A stretch of 64,000 nucleotides of DNA, from the NCBI GenBank assembly GCA_022496185.1, contig WTXG01000023.1:62001-126000 (forward strand), read 5' to 3'. Below, in pieces: positions 1 through 10,097 of this stretch. The translations under genes were made by a program, and so were the position numbers. Within the stretch, counting starts at the first letter, position 1. Each line of letters starts with the position of its first letter. The notes below the pieces were generated by a model that saw only the letters and a list, made by a program, of their open reading frames with translations, had not been told where the DNA came from and did no database searches. Origin of the DNA: Multifurca ochricompacta. Taxonomy: Eukaryota > Basidiomycota > Agaricomycetes > Russulales > Russulaceae.

Positions 1-1
1 G

Positions 2-3000
2 TCCAACGCTTGTGCAAAGAAGAAGAAGGACCTGGAAAATGCCAAAAAGGGCAAGGCAGGGAACAAGAAGAGGGCTGAGGCCCAACATGTACACACTATA
101 GCCACTGTAGTTAATGGTAGTGGCAAAATAGAGGAGGTGCAAGAAGCACCTCGCATTCACCTTTATGTTCACACCTATAATCTGGATATTAATTCAGATT
201 ATTGGATGCTTGATAGTGGAGCAACGGCCCATTTCAGTCCAAACCTTGAAGACTTTGATACATATAAAGTCGACGCCACCCATGAAGTATCACTAGGCAA
301 CAACTCCATAGTCAAAACAAATGGAATTGGCACTGTGATCATCAGGACTGATCAAGGTTTTGACTTAGAATTGAGCAATGTGCTCCACATGCCTGGAGGA
401 CATAAAATACTCTCCACCAGTGCCCTGGTAGAAAAAGGGGCAACTGTGTTCTTTGATAACAAGAAGGCAACAATTAAATATGGCAATAACATTATAGCGG
501 AAGCATGGAAGTTTGGAAAATTGTATTGGGTACTAGGCAAACACGTCCTAAGTAGTATCCATACATCTGCATCTGCCTCACTTGAAATCTGGCATCAAAG
601 AATGGGCCACATGTCTAAAGAAGCCCTGAAGAGATATGCTCCTGAGGTGGTCAAAGGCCTCAAAATTAATAATAGCCAAGTGGAAGACAAGCCATGTTAT
701 GGCTGTGAAATGGGCAAGTCCCATCATCTTCCATTTCCCCCATCTTCAAAGCATGCTTCTGCCCCCCTCAAGATCCTTCATAGTGATCTTGTAGGTCCCT
801 TGCAGTGCAGTTCAATACAAGGGAATCTATACTTTGCCACTTTCTTGGATGACTTTAGCAGATACACTTTAATCATTCCAATGAAGTCAAAAGATCTGTT
901 TACACCAGTTTTTAATAAACTGAAGACACTACTTGAAAATAAATTTAATCATAAAATCAAGTGATAAACAGGCATGTGCGCACAGTGATACTGACTGTAG
1001 TTAGCGTGTAAGGCTAGATAAAGACAAGTTAACTTCAGAGGTAGAAGAAACTCTATTATACTATACTACTGACCTAGATAAAGACAAGTTACTACTAGGA
1101 GCGTTAGTCTCAAGGTATGATAGTAAGTAGAAGAAAGGACTTACACTTCAGAGGTAGAAGAAACTCTGAAGTGTAAGAGATGAAACAGACACCCTTATAT
1201 ACACTTGAAGGGATGGTCTGTGCACAATGGAATGCGCTAGAATGTACTACTGAGGGACTAAGGTCATTGGCCAGTGAGATATCACATGCTACACAGGATT
1301 ACTAAGGTACATCAGTCAGCTGCTGCGCATCACGAGAAAGAAAGTAATAATGATATGGTAAAAAGTCTGAAACTCCGAATCAATATCTAATCTAATCTAG
1401 CACAGCTTAGACCCTAACCTAGATGCCTGAAGCACCTCAAGACACATGCCATGTCAACATCAAGTGTCTTCATACAGATCGTGGTGGCAAGTATGTGAAC
1501 AGGGCACTGAGGGCAACGCTCGAAGATATTGGCATAGAGCATAAATTTACAATGCTGTATAGTCCACAACAGAATGGAAGGGCTGAGAGGTTCAATAGAA
1601 CCATTATGGAAAAAGGCACTAGCATGCTGCATGATGCTGGCCTGTCTCTCGGTTTTTGGGAGTGTGCTGTCGAGACAGCATGTCATATATATAACAGAAC
1701 TCCCATCCGTTCTAATAAGTGGAAAACTCCACTTGAGCTTCTGGTTGGGAACAAACCAGATGTCTCGTATTTCAAGGTCTTTGGCTGCAAAGCCTATTAT
1801 CATGTTCCAGAGGGCAAGCGGCGTAAATTAGATCCCAAAGCTAGGGAAGCCGTCTTTGTTGGGTATGAACCCACTTCTAAGGGTTATACACTTTGGGATA
1901 GTCATACCCGGTCTCTCATCTTTTCACAAGATGTTACATTTGATGAGAGATCCTTCCCATCCCACTCTGTGAAGGACAGCAGAGCAGATAAACCAATAGA
2001 GCAACCTAGTGAAGGTGGCTCATTTACTATACCTGGTGGCAATGTCCAGCCACCACCAGCAACTGCTACACATGTTCCTGAGGCTCCTCAAGATGAGGAA
2101 GACCTAGAAGAGGAACAGGAGGACATCGTACCTCCTCAACTACCACCACAGCCTACCACACCCACACGTAATGTAGACACCACACAACCTCAGACTATAT
2201 ATCAGACTCCTCCATTGCAAGTCATGGAACCATCCTCCCCTCCCAAAAGAACCCGAGCAATTAGAAAATCAGAAAGAATTGCAGGAAGACTTCCTCAACC
2301 TAATTTTCAGAGGACAAGTCCACGCTCTGAACGACGAGATAGGGCAATCCAAGAAGATTTAGACTTGGATACTGCACATCCCAATCAGAATCATCATTTG
2401 AATCCTTGCTTCTACAATGAGGATAATGCAGAGTTTGTGCAGGGTTCTTCCAGACTTGGTCAGATGGATCTACTCAATGCTGCAGGATCGCCTTATAGGG
2501 ATCCTCTTACTTTTAAAGAAGCAATGGAGTCTGATAATGCCAGTGATTGGCTTGAGGCATGTCAATATGAAATTGATGCCTTAGAAAAACTTAAAGTGTG
2601 GTGCCTTGAAGACCTTCCTGAAGGTAGAAAGGCTGTAAAGTCAAAATGGGTTTTTAAATTGAAAGCAGATGGACGCTTTCATGCTAGGCTTGTAGCAAAA
2701 GGGTTCACCCAAGTAGAAGGAGTGGACTTCAACGAAACTTTCTCCCCAGTTGCCAGATTTGAGTCTCTTAGACTACTATTAGCGTTGGCTGCACTTGAGG
2801 ATTGGGAAATCCACCAAATGGATGTCAAATTGGCATTCCTACATGGCAACCTGGATGAGGAGATCTATATGGAGCAACCAGTTGGTTTTGTTGTTGCTGG
2901 ACAAGAGTCCAAAGTTTGTAGGCTACAGAAGGCTCTGTATGGCCTCAAACAAGCTTCCCAAGCATGGAACTTACAATTCCATGCAGTTCTCAATGAACTA

Positions 3001-4044
3001 AGCTTTACTCAGATGTACTCTGATGCAGGAGTATATGTGTATCATCACCAAGAGGGGGATGGTTCACTTTTCGTCATTTTATATGTTGATGACATCACTA
3101 TACTTGGGTCCTCCACTAAGAAGATTCAATGGCTGAAGGACTCTCTATCTAGCCGATATGAGATGACTGATCTTGGCAAAATCCAGTCCTACCTTGGAGT
3201 TAACATCACCAGGGATCGTCCTAACAAGACACTGGATATTGACCAGACAGCCTATGTATCCTCAATAGTTGAGAGATTTGGAATGGGGGATTCCAACCCA
3301 GTATATACTCCTCTACCCTCTGGCGTGGATGTTCATCTGGTCAAGTTTGAAGACCAGGCATCTACCTCTAATATTAAGAGGTATCAGCAGTTAATGGGGT
3401 CTCTGCTCTGGGTGCAGATTGGAAGCAGACCCGACATTAGTTTTGCTGTTGCATGCCTTAGTCAATTCGCTTCCAACCCTTCCCAGCAGCACATGCAACT
3501 AGCAAAGTATGTCTTAGCTTATTTAAATGCTACAAAAGACTACAAGTTGCACTATTCTGGAGGAAATGGTGAAGTAGGCCTTCATGGCTTTGCGGATTCC
3601 TCATGGGGAGATCAAGAGGACCACCACTCCACCTCAGGCTACATCTTTTTCCTCACTAATGGAGCCATTAGCTGGTGTTCCAGGAAGCAGAAGACAGTAG
3701 CACAGTCCACCACTGAAGCCAAGTATATGAGCCTTGCTGAGGCTTCAAATCAGGCAGTGTGGTATAGGACTTTTATGCAGGAATTGGGATATGAAGTCAA
3801 TTCACCCATACAACTGCATTGTGACAATAAGGGTGCAGTAGATCTTGCATTAAACCCTGTCACAGGAAGGCAATCAAAGCACATACCAATAAAGTACCAT
3901 GCCATTAGGGAGTATGTAGAATCGCACCAGATTGACTTGGTGCGAACTCCCACTGGAGAGATGCTGGCAGATGGTCTTACAAAGTCTCTGCCTAGATCAT
4001 CTTTTGATCTTATGGTAACTGGATTTGGACTAGTGCTGGAATAA
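2..4044 (+). pseudogene. copia Gag-Pol polyprotein, split by a solo LTR
   Basis: The frame is open from the left edge to 961, then resumes at 1465 and ends with TAA at 4042-4044. Skipping the LTR plus one copy of its 5-bp duplication rejoins the two halves in frame, giving about 1,180 codons with no stop. Domains in order: aspartic protease DSGAT near 209; GAG-pre-integrase zinc site (WHQRMGH ... CYGCEMG) near 590-710; integrase core, with a first Asp in HSDLVGP, a second in HTDRGG after the insertion, and Glu in QNGRAERFNR; copia RT with ARLVAKGF, the QMDVKLAFLHG motif and catalytic YVDDI near 3084; RNase H with ADSSWG and an ADGLTK ending. Only the inserted LTR visibly disables it. The protein would normally make cDNA and integrate it. 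Confidence 0.93.
962..1459 (-). repeat. solo LTR (copia-type, antisense) inside copia integrase
   Basis: A 498-bp sequence that is the reverse complement of a relative of the 4303-4809 LTR. It shares the duplicated 'cttcagaggtagaag' blocks, the TATA-like stretch and the terminal 'tgtcaaca'. It is flanked by a perfect 5-bp duplication TCAAG (957-961 and 1460-1464). It differs from the host element's own LTR at many positions and carries several indels, so it comes from a different subfamily rather than from self-recombination. No internal sequence remains, which is the product expected from LTR-LTR recombination. Confidence 0.9.
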
Positions 4045-4302
4045 AGGAGCTGGAATCTGGAGACTTTGTACACCAGTCTCACTTCCCACCATGCAACATG
4101 AGTATATTCTCAACCTGAGAGTGACGCAAGTGGTGTGAGTTTGCATAAGCAAATATACAACTCGTATGCAAAACTCACAACCTGTGCTTGAGAGTTAGAG
4201 AAGTTGGATCTCTGGCTGGTGACATGTTCGTTCAATTATGAACAGCAATGTGCTCATTCAACTCATTTCCACCAAATGATCAATGCCTTCACCATGGAGG
4301 GA

Positions 4303-4809
4303 TGTTGACACGGGACATGTCTGGAGATGCTTCAGGCATCTAAGGATCACTTCAGCTGTAGATAAGATTAGATTAGGTTCCGGAGTTTCGGACTTTTTAT
4401 GATATCTTTATTACATTTCTTTCTCACCTTACTCAGCTGATTAGTGATGTACTTAGTAATGCCCAGTAAGCACGTGATATCTCTTTGGCCAATGGCCTTT
4501 ATCCCTCTTTGTTTATTGTCTGGCACTTGTGGACTTATTCCCAGTGCACACAGACCATTTCCCCTGGCCCATGGGTATATAAGGGTGTCTGTTTCGTCTC
4601 TTCACTTCAGAGTTCTTCTACCTCTGAAGTGTAAGTCTCCTCTACTATACTGATCTTTTACCTTTAACTAACCGTCTATGTAGACTACTTGTTTTCTAGG
4701 TCAGTAGTATAGTTAATATAGAGTTCTTCTACCTCTGAAGTACTACTTGTTTTCTAGCCTCACTGCTACTAACCACAGTCAGTATAACCAGCAGCATGAT
4801 CGTTTGACA
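4303..4809 (+). repeat. 3' LTR of the copia element
   Basis: A 507-bp LTR that starts TGTTGACACG and ends GTTTGACA. A TATA-like 'gggtatataaggg' lies near 4573, followed by two copies of a 'cttcagag/cctctgaag' inverted motif likely in the R/U5 part. The same family occurs antisense at 962-1459, 5461-5972 and, truncated, at 9910-10097. Confidence 0.9.
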
Positions 4810-7136
4810 GAAGCAAATAGCTTTTGTCCTTTCTCCTACTTGGACATTAAGGTTGGTATAGTGCATTATTTTTCCTGCCCAATTAGCTGTTCTGTCAATG
4901 TTCCAAATGTTCTTTTCCTGGGGAAGTTCCAGCATCCCCAAACCCATAGTCCTTGCCATTCATGGGCTGATAAAATTATCAGTGGCTCCTGAGTCTATCA
5001 AGATATTGCAGTCGGCTGTTTTCTGTGTAGTTTTGAAATGCACTGGTATTTTCAAAGATTTGAAGTGACTAGTATACACAGAGGTTACATGTAGTGCTCA
5101 TGCCCAGGCCAATGGGGTGGAGCTGATCAAAAATCCTTCTTTGCAAATGCCTTTTCAACTAGAATAGCATGTACTTCCTCACTTTCTTTCATCATACTTG
5201 CCCATATGTCATGGGCCTTCTCTTCCTTGGTTCATTTGTCAACTGTGGGTGGATTGTTGGAGACAGGGGCAGGGGTGGTGGTAGCTTCTGCCACCCACAC
5301 TCCTTTCTTGGGACAATCCTGTGACATGTGTCCCTGAGCTTTGCATCAGAAGCATCTCCCTTCCTTCATTAGCATCTGTCACTCATCTTCTGTAAGTGTG
5401 GCTCATGCTCTAGTTCTATCGGCAGACATGTCCATGGCATTTGGGTCTCAATGTGAGGTGTGTCAAACAATCATGCTGCTGGTTATACTGACTGTGGTTA
5501 GTAGTGGTGAGGCTAAAAGACAAGTTAAACTTCAGAGGAAGAAGAACTCTATAATACTATACTACTGACCTAAAAGACAAGTTAACTACACAGAGAACGT
5601 TAGTCAAAGGAAAAGTAGAAAGTAAAGTAAAGACGACTTACACTTCAGAGGAAGAAGAACTCTGAAGTGTAAAGGACAAAACAGACACCCTTATATACCC
5701 ATGGGGGCCAGGGGAAATGGTCTGTGCGCACTGGGAATAAGTCCACAAGTGCCGGACAATAAACAGAGAGGGATAAAGGCCATTGGCCAATGAGATATCA
5801 CATGCTTACTGCGCATTACTAAGTCCATCACTAATCAGCTGAGTAAGGTGAGAAAGAAATGTAATAAAGATAACATAAAAAGTCCGATACTCCGAAATCT
5901 AATCTAATCTAATCTACAGCTGAAGCGAACCTTAGATGCCTGAAGCATCTCCAGACACGTCCTGTGTCAACAAGGTGGGCTTGACCCCAAATTCCGCTTT
6001 CCACTGGTCCCGTGTCTTCCCCTTCTTTGTGTCAACTCCAAAGTGCATTTGGAAATCAAGATAGTCTTGCTGCTGTTGTCATGCAGCATTGATCCACTGA
6101 GTCCAGGTGTGGGGATGGTGGAATTGGATAATATTTTTAACAAGTGGGTTCGGGAGGCCCTGGGAAAAGAGGTCCAGGGTTGCTTCTTCATCCACATCAT
6201 ATCCAGCTTGGTTGGCTGTACTCCGGAACTTGGCAACATAGCCATCTAAGTCCCCTTTTTCCATTCACAGACCCTTCAGTTCCCAGGCTGCCTTCTGCTT
6301 AGCCTGCCCATCAGTATAGGTATCTTTGAATCACTGGGCAACTATGTCCCACAACCCTTCACTTGTGGTGGGGCTCCCACCCTCTATTTGGTCATTCAGC
6401 CACTCCAGCTGTTCCATTGTCCAATCATCAACTGCCTCCCCCCTGATCAATGAGAGAAACAGGTTGGTTCATTGGAAAGGGTTTATAATCTGAGGGACAT
6501 CATGGTTGAAATTTCTGAAGGTTGTGAATTCCAACATGAACTTCCTACTCTGGGAGTAATCTCCCATAAATGTCTGTGGGAGTACTCCTGAAAGTTGTCC
6601 TGTCAATGGGGAGTTTCCTGGGGTGGCAATTGTTGGGACAGCAGGGGGAGGGGGAGGAGCTGGTGCTGGGATCTGTGTGGTGATAGTCAACATGTTTTGT
6701 TCTGTGATGGTGATCGTGGATTGGAGGGATATCTGGGGAGTTGTCAATGCAGGGGCTCTGATTGTGACAACCTTGGGTGCAACCAGGGCAGTAGCTGCTG
6801 CTAATACTGGTGCATCTTCACTGCTTTCATCTATGAATTCTTCATTCTCTGAGTCAGTGACAATAGTGGGTGGGTTTTCTCTCCACAGTCCTAACCCAAA
6901 TTCTGGTGGGGCTGGTCTGGTAGTTACCCAAGAGTTTCAGCTGTCCAAGTATTGGATACAATACCAAACTCTCTTCTCATCATCATATTCTACCAGTTGG
7001 TATCTTCCATTGTAATAGACATAGTATCCAAACTCAGACTCAAAATCTTTCCAGGCAGCAGAGCCAAGTACTTGTTGTGAAAGATTATTCTTGTCTCTGC
7101 ATTCAATAAGTTCTTCTTTAAACAGGGTCTGACTGC
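4810..7136 (-). pseudogene. decayed gypsy gag and start of pol (protease)
   Basis: The minus-strand translation matches the gag at 11927-13435 from its beginning (QTL...EEL near 7130). It includes the capsid part with GDLDGYVAKFR, the zinc knuckle (now with a stop in it) near 5360, and ends at the same AAG GAT TTT TGA context. Pol then follows in the -1 frame with protease DSGATDNFI near 4990. By my reading twelve extra in-frame stops are present. All are TGA at places where the other copy or the context supports Arg (CGA), and no TAA or TAG occurs. No frameshift is needed. It is nonfunctional. Confidence 0.85.
5461..5972 (-). repeat. solo LTR (copia-type, antisense) in gypsy gag
   Basis: 512 bp, the reverse complement of a copy close to the 4303-4809 LTR. 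It is flanked by a perfect 5-bp duplication AGGTG (5456-5460 and 5973-5977). Removing it with one duplication copy rejoins the gypsy gag exactly between the VKP and DPNAMD parts, which confirms the boundaries. Confidence 0.93.
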
Positions 7137-7594
7137 AGCTGGAATAGGGCCTAGCACAAGTGCACTCGTGAGTTACCCGGATCTGAACTTGCGGGTATTT
7201 AGATTAGATAATCCCATACTTGGATCCGCACGAGTATGTTCCCACGGATCACCCGGAGCTGTGAGTCCTATACTTGCACAGATCCGAGTACTCGTGGGTA
7301 TACTTGTAGGTTTACTTGAAAGGTTTGAGGCAGCCAGAGATCTTCATCTTGCATACACAGAAAGAATATATATATTACTACAATCCCACGAAATTTCAAG
7401 TCAGATCATGCATCCGATCCAAAATAAAACAAGAATCAGTTACAATATCTATAGAAATGCGAAAAAACGCGAAAAAATGCAAAGTGTGGGGCGTGCCGAT
7501 TGGACCGTGCATTGCCTTCCTATCTAGGAAGGTAGGCTTAAGAATGCACGCATTGGCACGCATTGGTACAGAGATGCCGGGATCACGCCTAATT

Positions 7595-8160
7595 GATAAG
7601 ATCAAAAACATGTTCACAATTAATTAGATACTTAGGATATACATCTATGTGATAAGATCAAAAACGCGTTCACAATTAATTAGATACTTAGGATGTACAT
7701 CTAAGTGATAAGATCAAAAATGCGTTCACAGTTAATTAGATACTTAGGATGTACATCTAAGTGATAAGATCAAAAATGCGTTCACAATTAATTAGATACT
7801 TGGGATGTACATCTAAGTGATAAGATCAAAAACGCGTTCACAGTTAATTAGATACTTAGGATATACATCTAATACAAGTGATAAGATCAAAAATGCGTTC
7901 ACAATTAATTAGATACTTGGGATGTACATCTAAGTGATAAGATCAAAAATGCGTTCACAACTAATTAGATACTTGGAATGTACATCTGAGTGATAAGATC
8001 AAAAATGCGTTCACAACTAATTAGATACTTGGGATGTACATCTAAGTGATAAGATCAAAAATGCGTTCACAATTAATTAGATACTAAAGATATACATCTA
8101 AGATAATACAAGTGATAAGATCAAAACACGTTCACAATTAATTAGATACAAGTGATAAAA
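7595..8160. repeat. 56-bp minisatellite, about 10 copies
   Basis: Copies start with 'gtgataagatcaaaa' followed by 'gcgttcacaattaattag' and 'ggatgtacatctaa'. Starts fall at about 7595, 7651, 7707, 7763, 7819, 7880, 7936, 7992, 8048, 8114 and a partial copy at 8154. The spacing is exactly 56 in most steps, with two longer steps (61, 66) caused by an 'atacaa'-type insert and one short final step of 40. Copies differ at a few bases, some at the 'acgcg/atgcg' CpG. The array is internal to the hAT-like element. Confidence 0.92.
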
Positions 8161-8207
8161 TCAATTCTGCATAACCCTATATATAATATATTGTGTCTTT
8201 ACTAGTG

Positions 8208-8280
8208 AGGGTGGGTGGCTTAGTGGTTAGAGCACCAGACCGAGCTTGTTCCCAGAGGTCTTAGGTTCAATCCATGTTTC
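8208..8280 (+). other. tRNA-like Pol III promoter (box A and box B), possibly SINE-derived
   Basis: 'tggcttagtggttagagc' at 8216-8233 matches a tRNA box A (TRGCNNAGYNGG), and 'ggttcaatcc' at 8264-8273 matches box B (GGTTCGANTCC) at normal tRNA spacing. The acceptor stem does not pair: the 7 nt before box A are not complementary to the bases after box B. I therefore read it as a tRNA-derived SINE head or tRNA pseudogene, not a working tRNA. The following 'aaaaaaataattttatat' could be a tail or Pol III stop region. Confidence 0.55.
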
Positions 8281-8546
8281 AGCCATTTCTGTTCTAGGTT
8301 GACAAGCCTAGTAAAAAAATAATTTTATATAATAATATTCCCACGAGTATTCCACAAGTACCTGTGTGGGTACCCGGGGTGCCAAAATCAATACCCGGAT
8401 CCACATGAGTATTTTCCCATGGATCACCCGGATCCACGAGTATCAATACCCGCGAGTTTTCCCATGGCTCTACTCAAAAAACTCGTGAGTTACCTGGACT
8501 CATGCTATGCCCTAAGCTGGAAGCCACAATGGGAGACTCAACTTGA

Positions 8547-9730
8547 TGTTACACCCAGTGTGGGGTGTTCTTGCATGACTTGTGTCACAGCTCTATTTTC
8601 TTTTTCCTTTTCTTTTCCCCTTTTTTGATCACATGACTGTGGGAAGATTACCCAGCAGTCTCAACACATGATCATGGGAATGTAACCATGACATGGATCA
8701 TGTGACCGAGTCACATGTAATAGTCACATGCTGCTTAGTCAGCACAAGAGCCACTCAAGAATTACAAGTCGACTTTCTATTGTGTTTACCACAATAAGCA
8801 GAGGTTCCACAGTCTAGACGGTTCTAGACCAAGTGGAGCTGGTATCAAGATAAGAGGAGTCCAGCCTAGAAGGTTCTAGGTAAGTGGAGCTCTAGATAAG
8901 GGCCCAGGTTGGGCCATGGCCAATTATAGCACAGAATCACATGTATCAGTAGATAGACATGTTCCAGACCTAAGGGCTAGACTACATATCAGTTATCTAC
9001 TCCACAGTGACATCACTATGACATCATAATGTGAGAGTATGATCAGTCAGCAGAGTAAAGCAGCTTATGAATCACAGAGATAAGGCTCAGTCAGCAATAC
9101 AGCTGACTGATACTTGCTGATTCTTGCTTACACTTACTGCTTACCTCGTTACACTGAGAAATGTATATAAGACCCCCTGTAACAGCCTGTAGCCCCCATC
9201 TTGTCCTCTTGGGGCTGCAGGTGAGTAACTGTCTACACAAGTTTGATACATAGTGCTAATGGTATACTGCCTCCCTGTGTGACTCAATCCTTTGGATCTT
9301 GTCCTCTTGGGGCTGCAGCTTCTTCCAGTTTCAAAACGCCATCATCATGGTTGAATAAGCCACTGTGGGTGACACAGTTCCTGGTCATTGCTTGACATGT
9401 GACATTTGCCTCCATGGTACGCCCAACAACTTAGGTCACCAAACCTTTGCCCTTCTTGATTACTAAGTGTACATGGAGCATCACCCATTACAACTTGTGT
9501 GACAGCTCATATCAAAGTTTCAGATAAGGGACCAATAGGGCCCCTTGGAGTGGTATGGGATGAGTCAAAGTCAAAGGGGCTGTTCCCCTTGACAATGTTG
9601 AAATAGAGAAGTGTCAAAAACACTGAGACAACCAAGTTGAAGTTCAAGGGGACTTGTCCAGAAGACAAACACCAATGTATTCAATAAGTTGAGTCTGGAG
9701 TCTACAGTGTAGTTACAGATAGTGTTCACT
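8547..9730 (-). repeat. antisense gypsy LTR in two pieces (8547-8593 and 9493-9730)
   Basis: Read on the minus strand, 8593-8547 matches the 3' end of the gypsy-type LTRs (compare 11880-11926: 'gtcacacaagtcatg' and the final 'taaca'). 9730-9493 matches the middle of the 579-bp LTR, including 'gactcaacttattgaatac' and 'cttctggac'. The two pieces are separated by 899 bp of unrelated DNA. This is the 5' LTR of the antisense gypsy copy. Its own 5' end is not clear. Confidence 0.6.
8594..9492. other. 899-bp insert within the antisense LTR, unclassified
   Basis: Flanked by near-identical 16-bp direct repeats (8578-8593 and 9493-9508, one mismatch), which could be a long target duplication. Its left end is a pyrimidine-rich tract (8596-8627), which would be a purine/A-rich tail on the other strand. 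It contains a TATA-like 'tgtatataagac' at 9162 and a duplicated 'cttgtcctcttggggctgc' (about 9201 and 9298). No coding sequence is recognised. A retroposon with a long target duplication is one reading; an unrelated LTR is another. Confidence 0.4.
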
Positions 9731-9909
9731 ATGGGTAGGTGCAACCCACTGGGTATGTGGTCAGGGTACATGTGGGTACAGGTCAGGGTCATGTCTTCAT
9801 ACCCCTCATGTGACCCCTACCCACAGACACCCAACCCTTATCCGCCAGAGCGGGTAAGCTGAAATTGGAAGGGTGGCAATGAGGGTGGCAATGCATGTGG
9901 TATTGCACC

Positions 9910-10097
9910 TGTCAAACAATCATGCTGCTGGTTATACTGACTGTGGTTAGTAGCATGTTAAGCTAGAAAAGACAAGTAACTTCAGAGATAGAAGGAACTC
10001 TATATTACTACACTACTGACCTAGAAAAGACAAGTACTACATAGAGCGTTAGTCTAAAGGAAGTAGAGAGCAAAGTAAATAGGACTTACACTTCAGA
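9910..10097 (-). repeat. truncated copia-type LTR, cut by the gypsy element
   Basis: 188 bp matching the reverse complement of the copia LTR end ('tgtcaaacaatcatgctg...'), stopping abruptly where the gypsy 5' LTR begins. The missing remainder does not appear to the right of the gypsy 3' LTR at 19426. Bases 9731-9909 to its left hold no gene or repeat that I recognise. Confidence 0.85.

Larger units (their letters stand above)
1..4809 (+). mobile_element. Ty1/copia LTR retrotransposon, left part outside window
   Basis: The order protease, GAG-pre-integrase, integrase, RT, RNase H is the copia (Pseudoviridae-type) order. The element continues past the left edge, so its 5' LTR and most of gag are not visible. 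It ends with a TG...CA LTR at 4303-4809, preceded by a short purine tract (ggaggga) that fits a polypurine tract. Bases 4045-4302 are a noncoding spacer between pol and the LTR. Immediately to the right, at 4810, sequence homologous to an antisense Ty3/gypsy pol begins, so this element inserted into an older gypsy copy. Its target duplication cannot be checked because the left end is missing. Confidence 0.93.
7145..8514. mobile_element. hAT-like non-autonomous DNA transposon with internal minisatellite and tRNA-like module
   Basis: A 1,370-bp insert in the leader of the antisense gypsy. It is flanked by a perfect 8-bp duplication AGCTGGAA (7137-7144 and 8515-8522). The ends are imperfect inverted repeats, TAGGGCCTAGCA at the left and TGCTATGCCCTA at the right, each followed inward by an ACTCGTGAGTTACC block (7164-7177 and 8481-8494). 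Eight-bp target duplications and TAGGG-type tips are typical of the hAT superfamily. No transposase frame is present. The inside holds GC-richer arms with repeated 'acccggatc' and 'cccacgagta' words, a 56-bp tandem array, and a Pol III box A/box B module. The superfamily call rests on the duplication length and the tips. Confidence 0.8.
4810..8593 (-). mobile_element. antisense Ty3/gypsy remnant (leader, gag, protease start)
   Basis: Read on the minus strand this is a second copy of the gypsy family found at 10098-19425: LTR end (8593-8547), leader (8546-8515), gag, and the first part of pol to the protease, where the copia element cuts it at 4810. It is interrupted by a solo LTR at 5461-5972 and by a hAT-like element at 7145-8514. 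When both insertions and one duplication copy each are ignored, gag stays in one frame from about 7135 to 5126. More of its LTR appears at 9493-9730. Confidence 0.85.

Noticed and set aside
7595..8160. CRISPR-like array
   Set aside because: Units are contiguous 56-bp tandem repeats with no unique spacers, in a eukaryotic transposon.
8208..8280. Functional tRNA gene
   Set aside because: The promoter boxes are good but the acceptor stem does not pair and no clean anticodon arm could be drawn.
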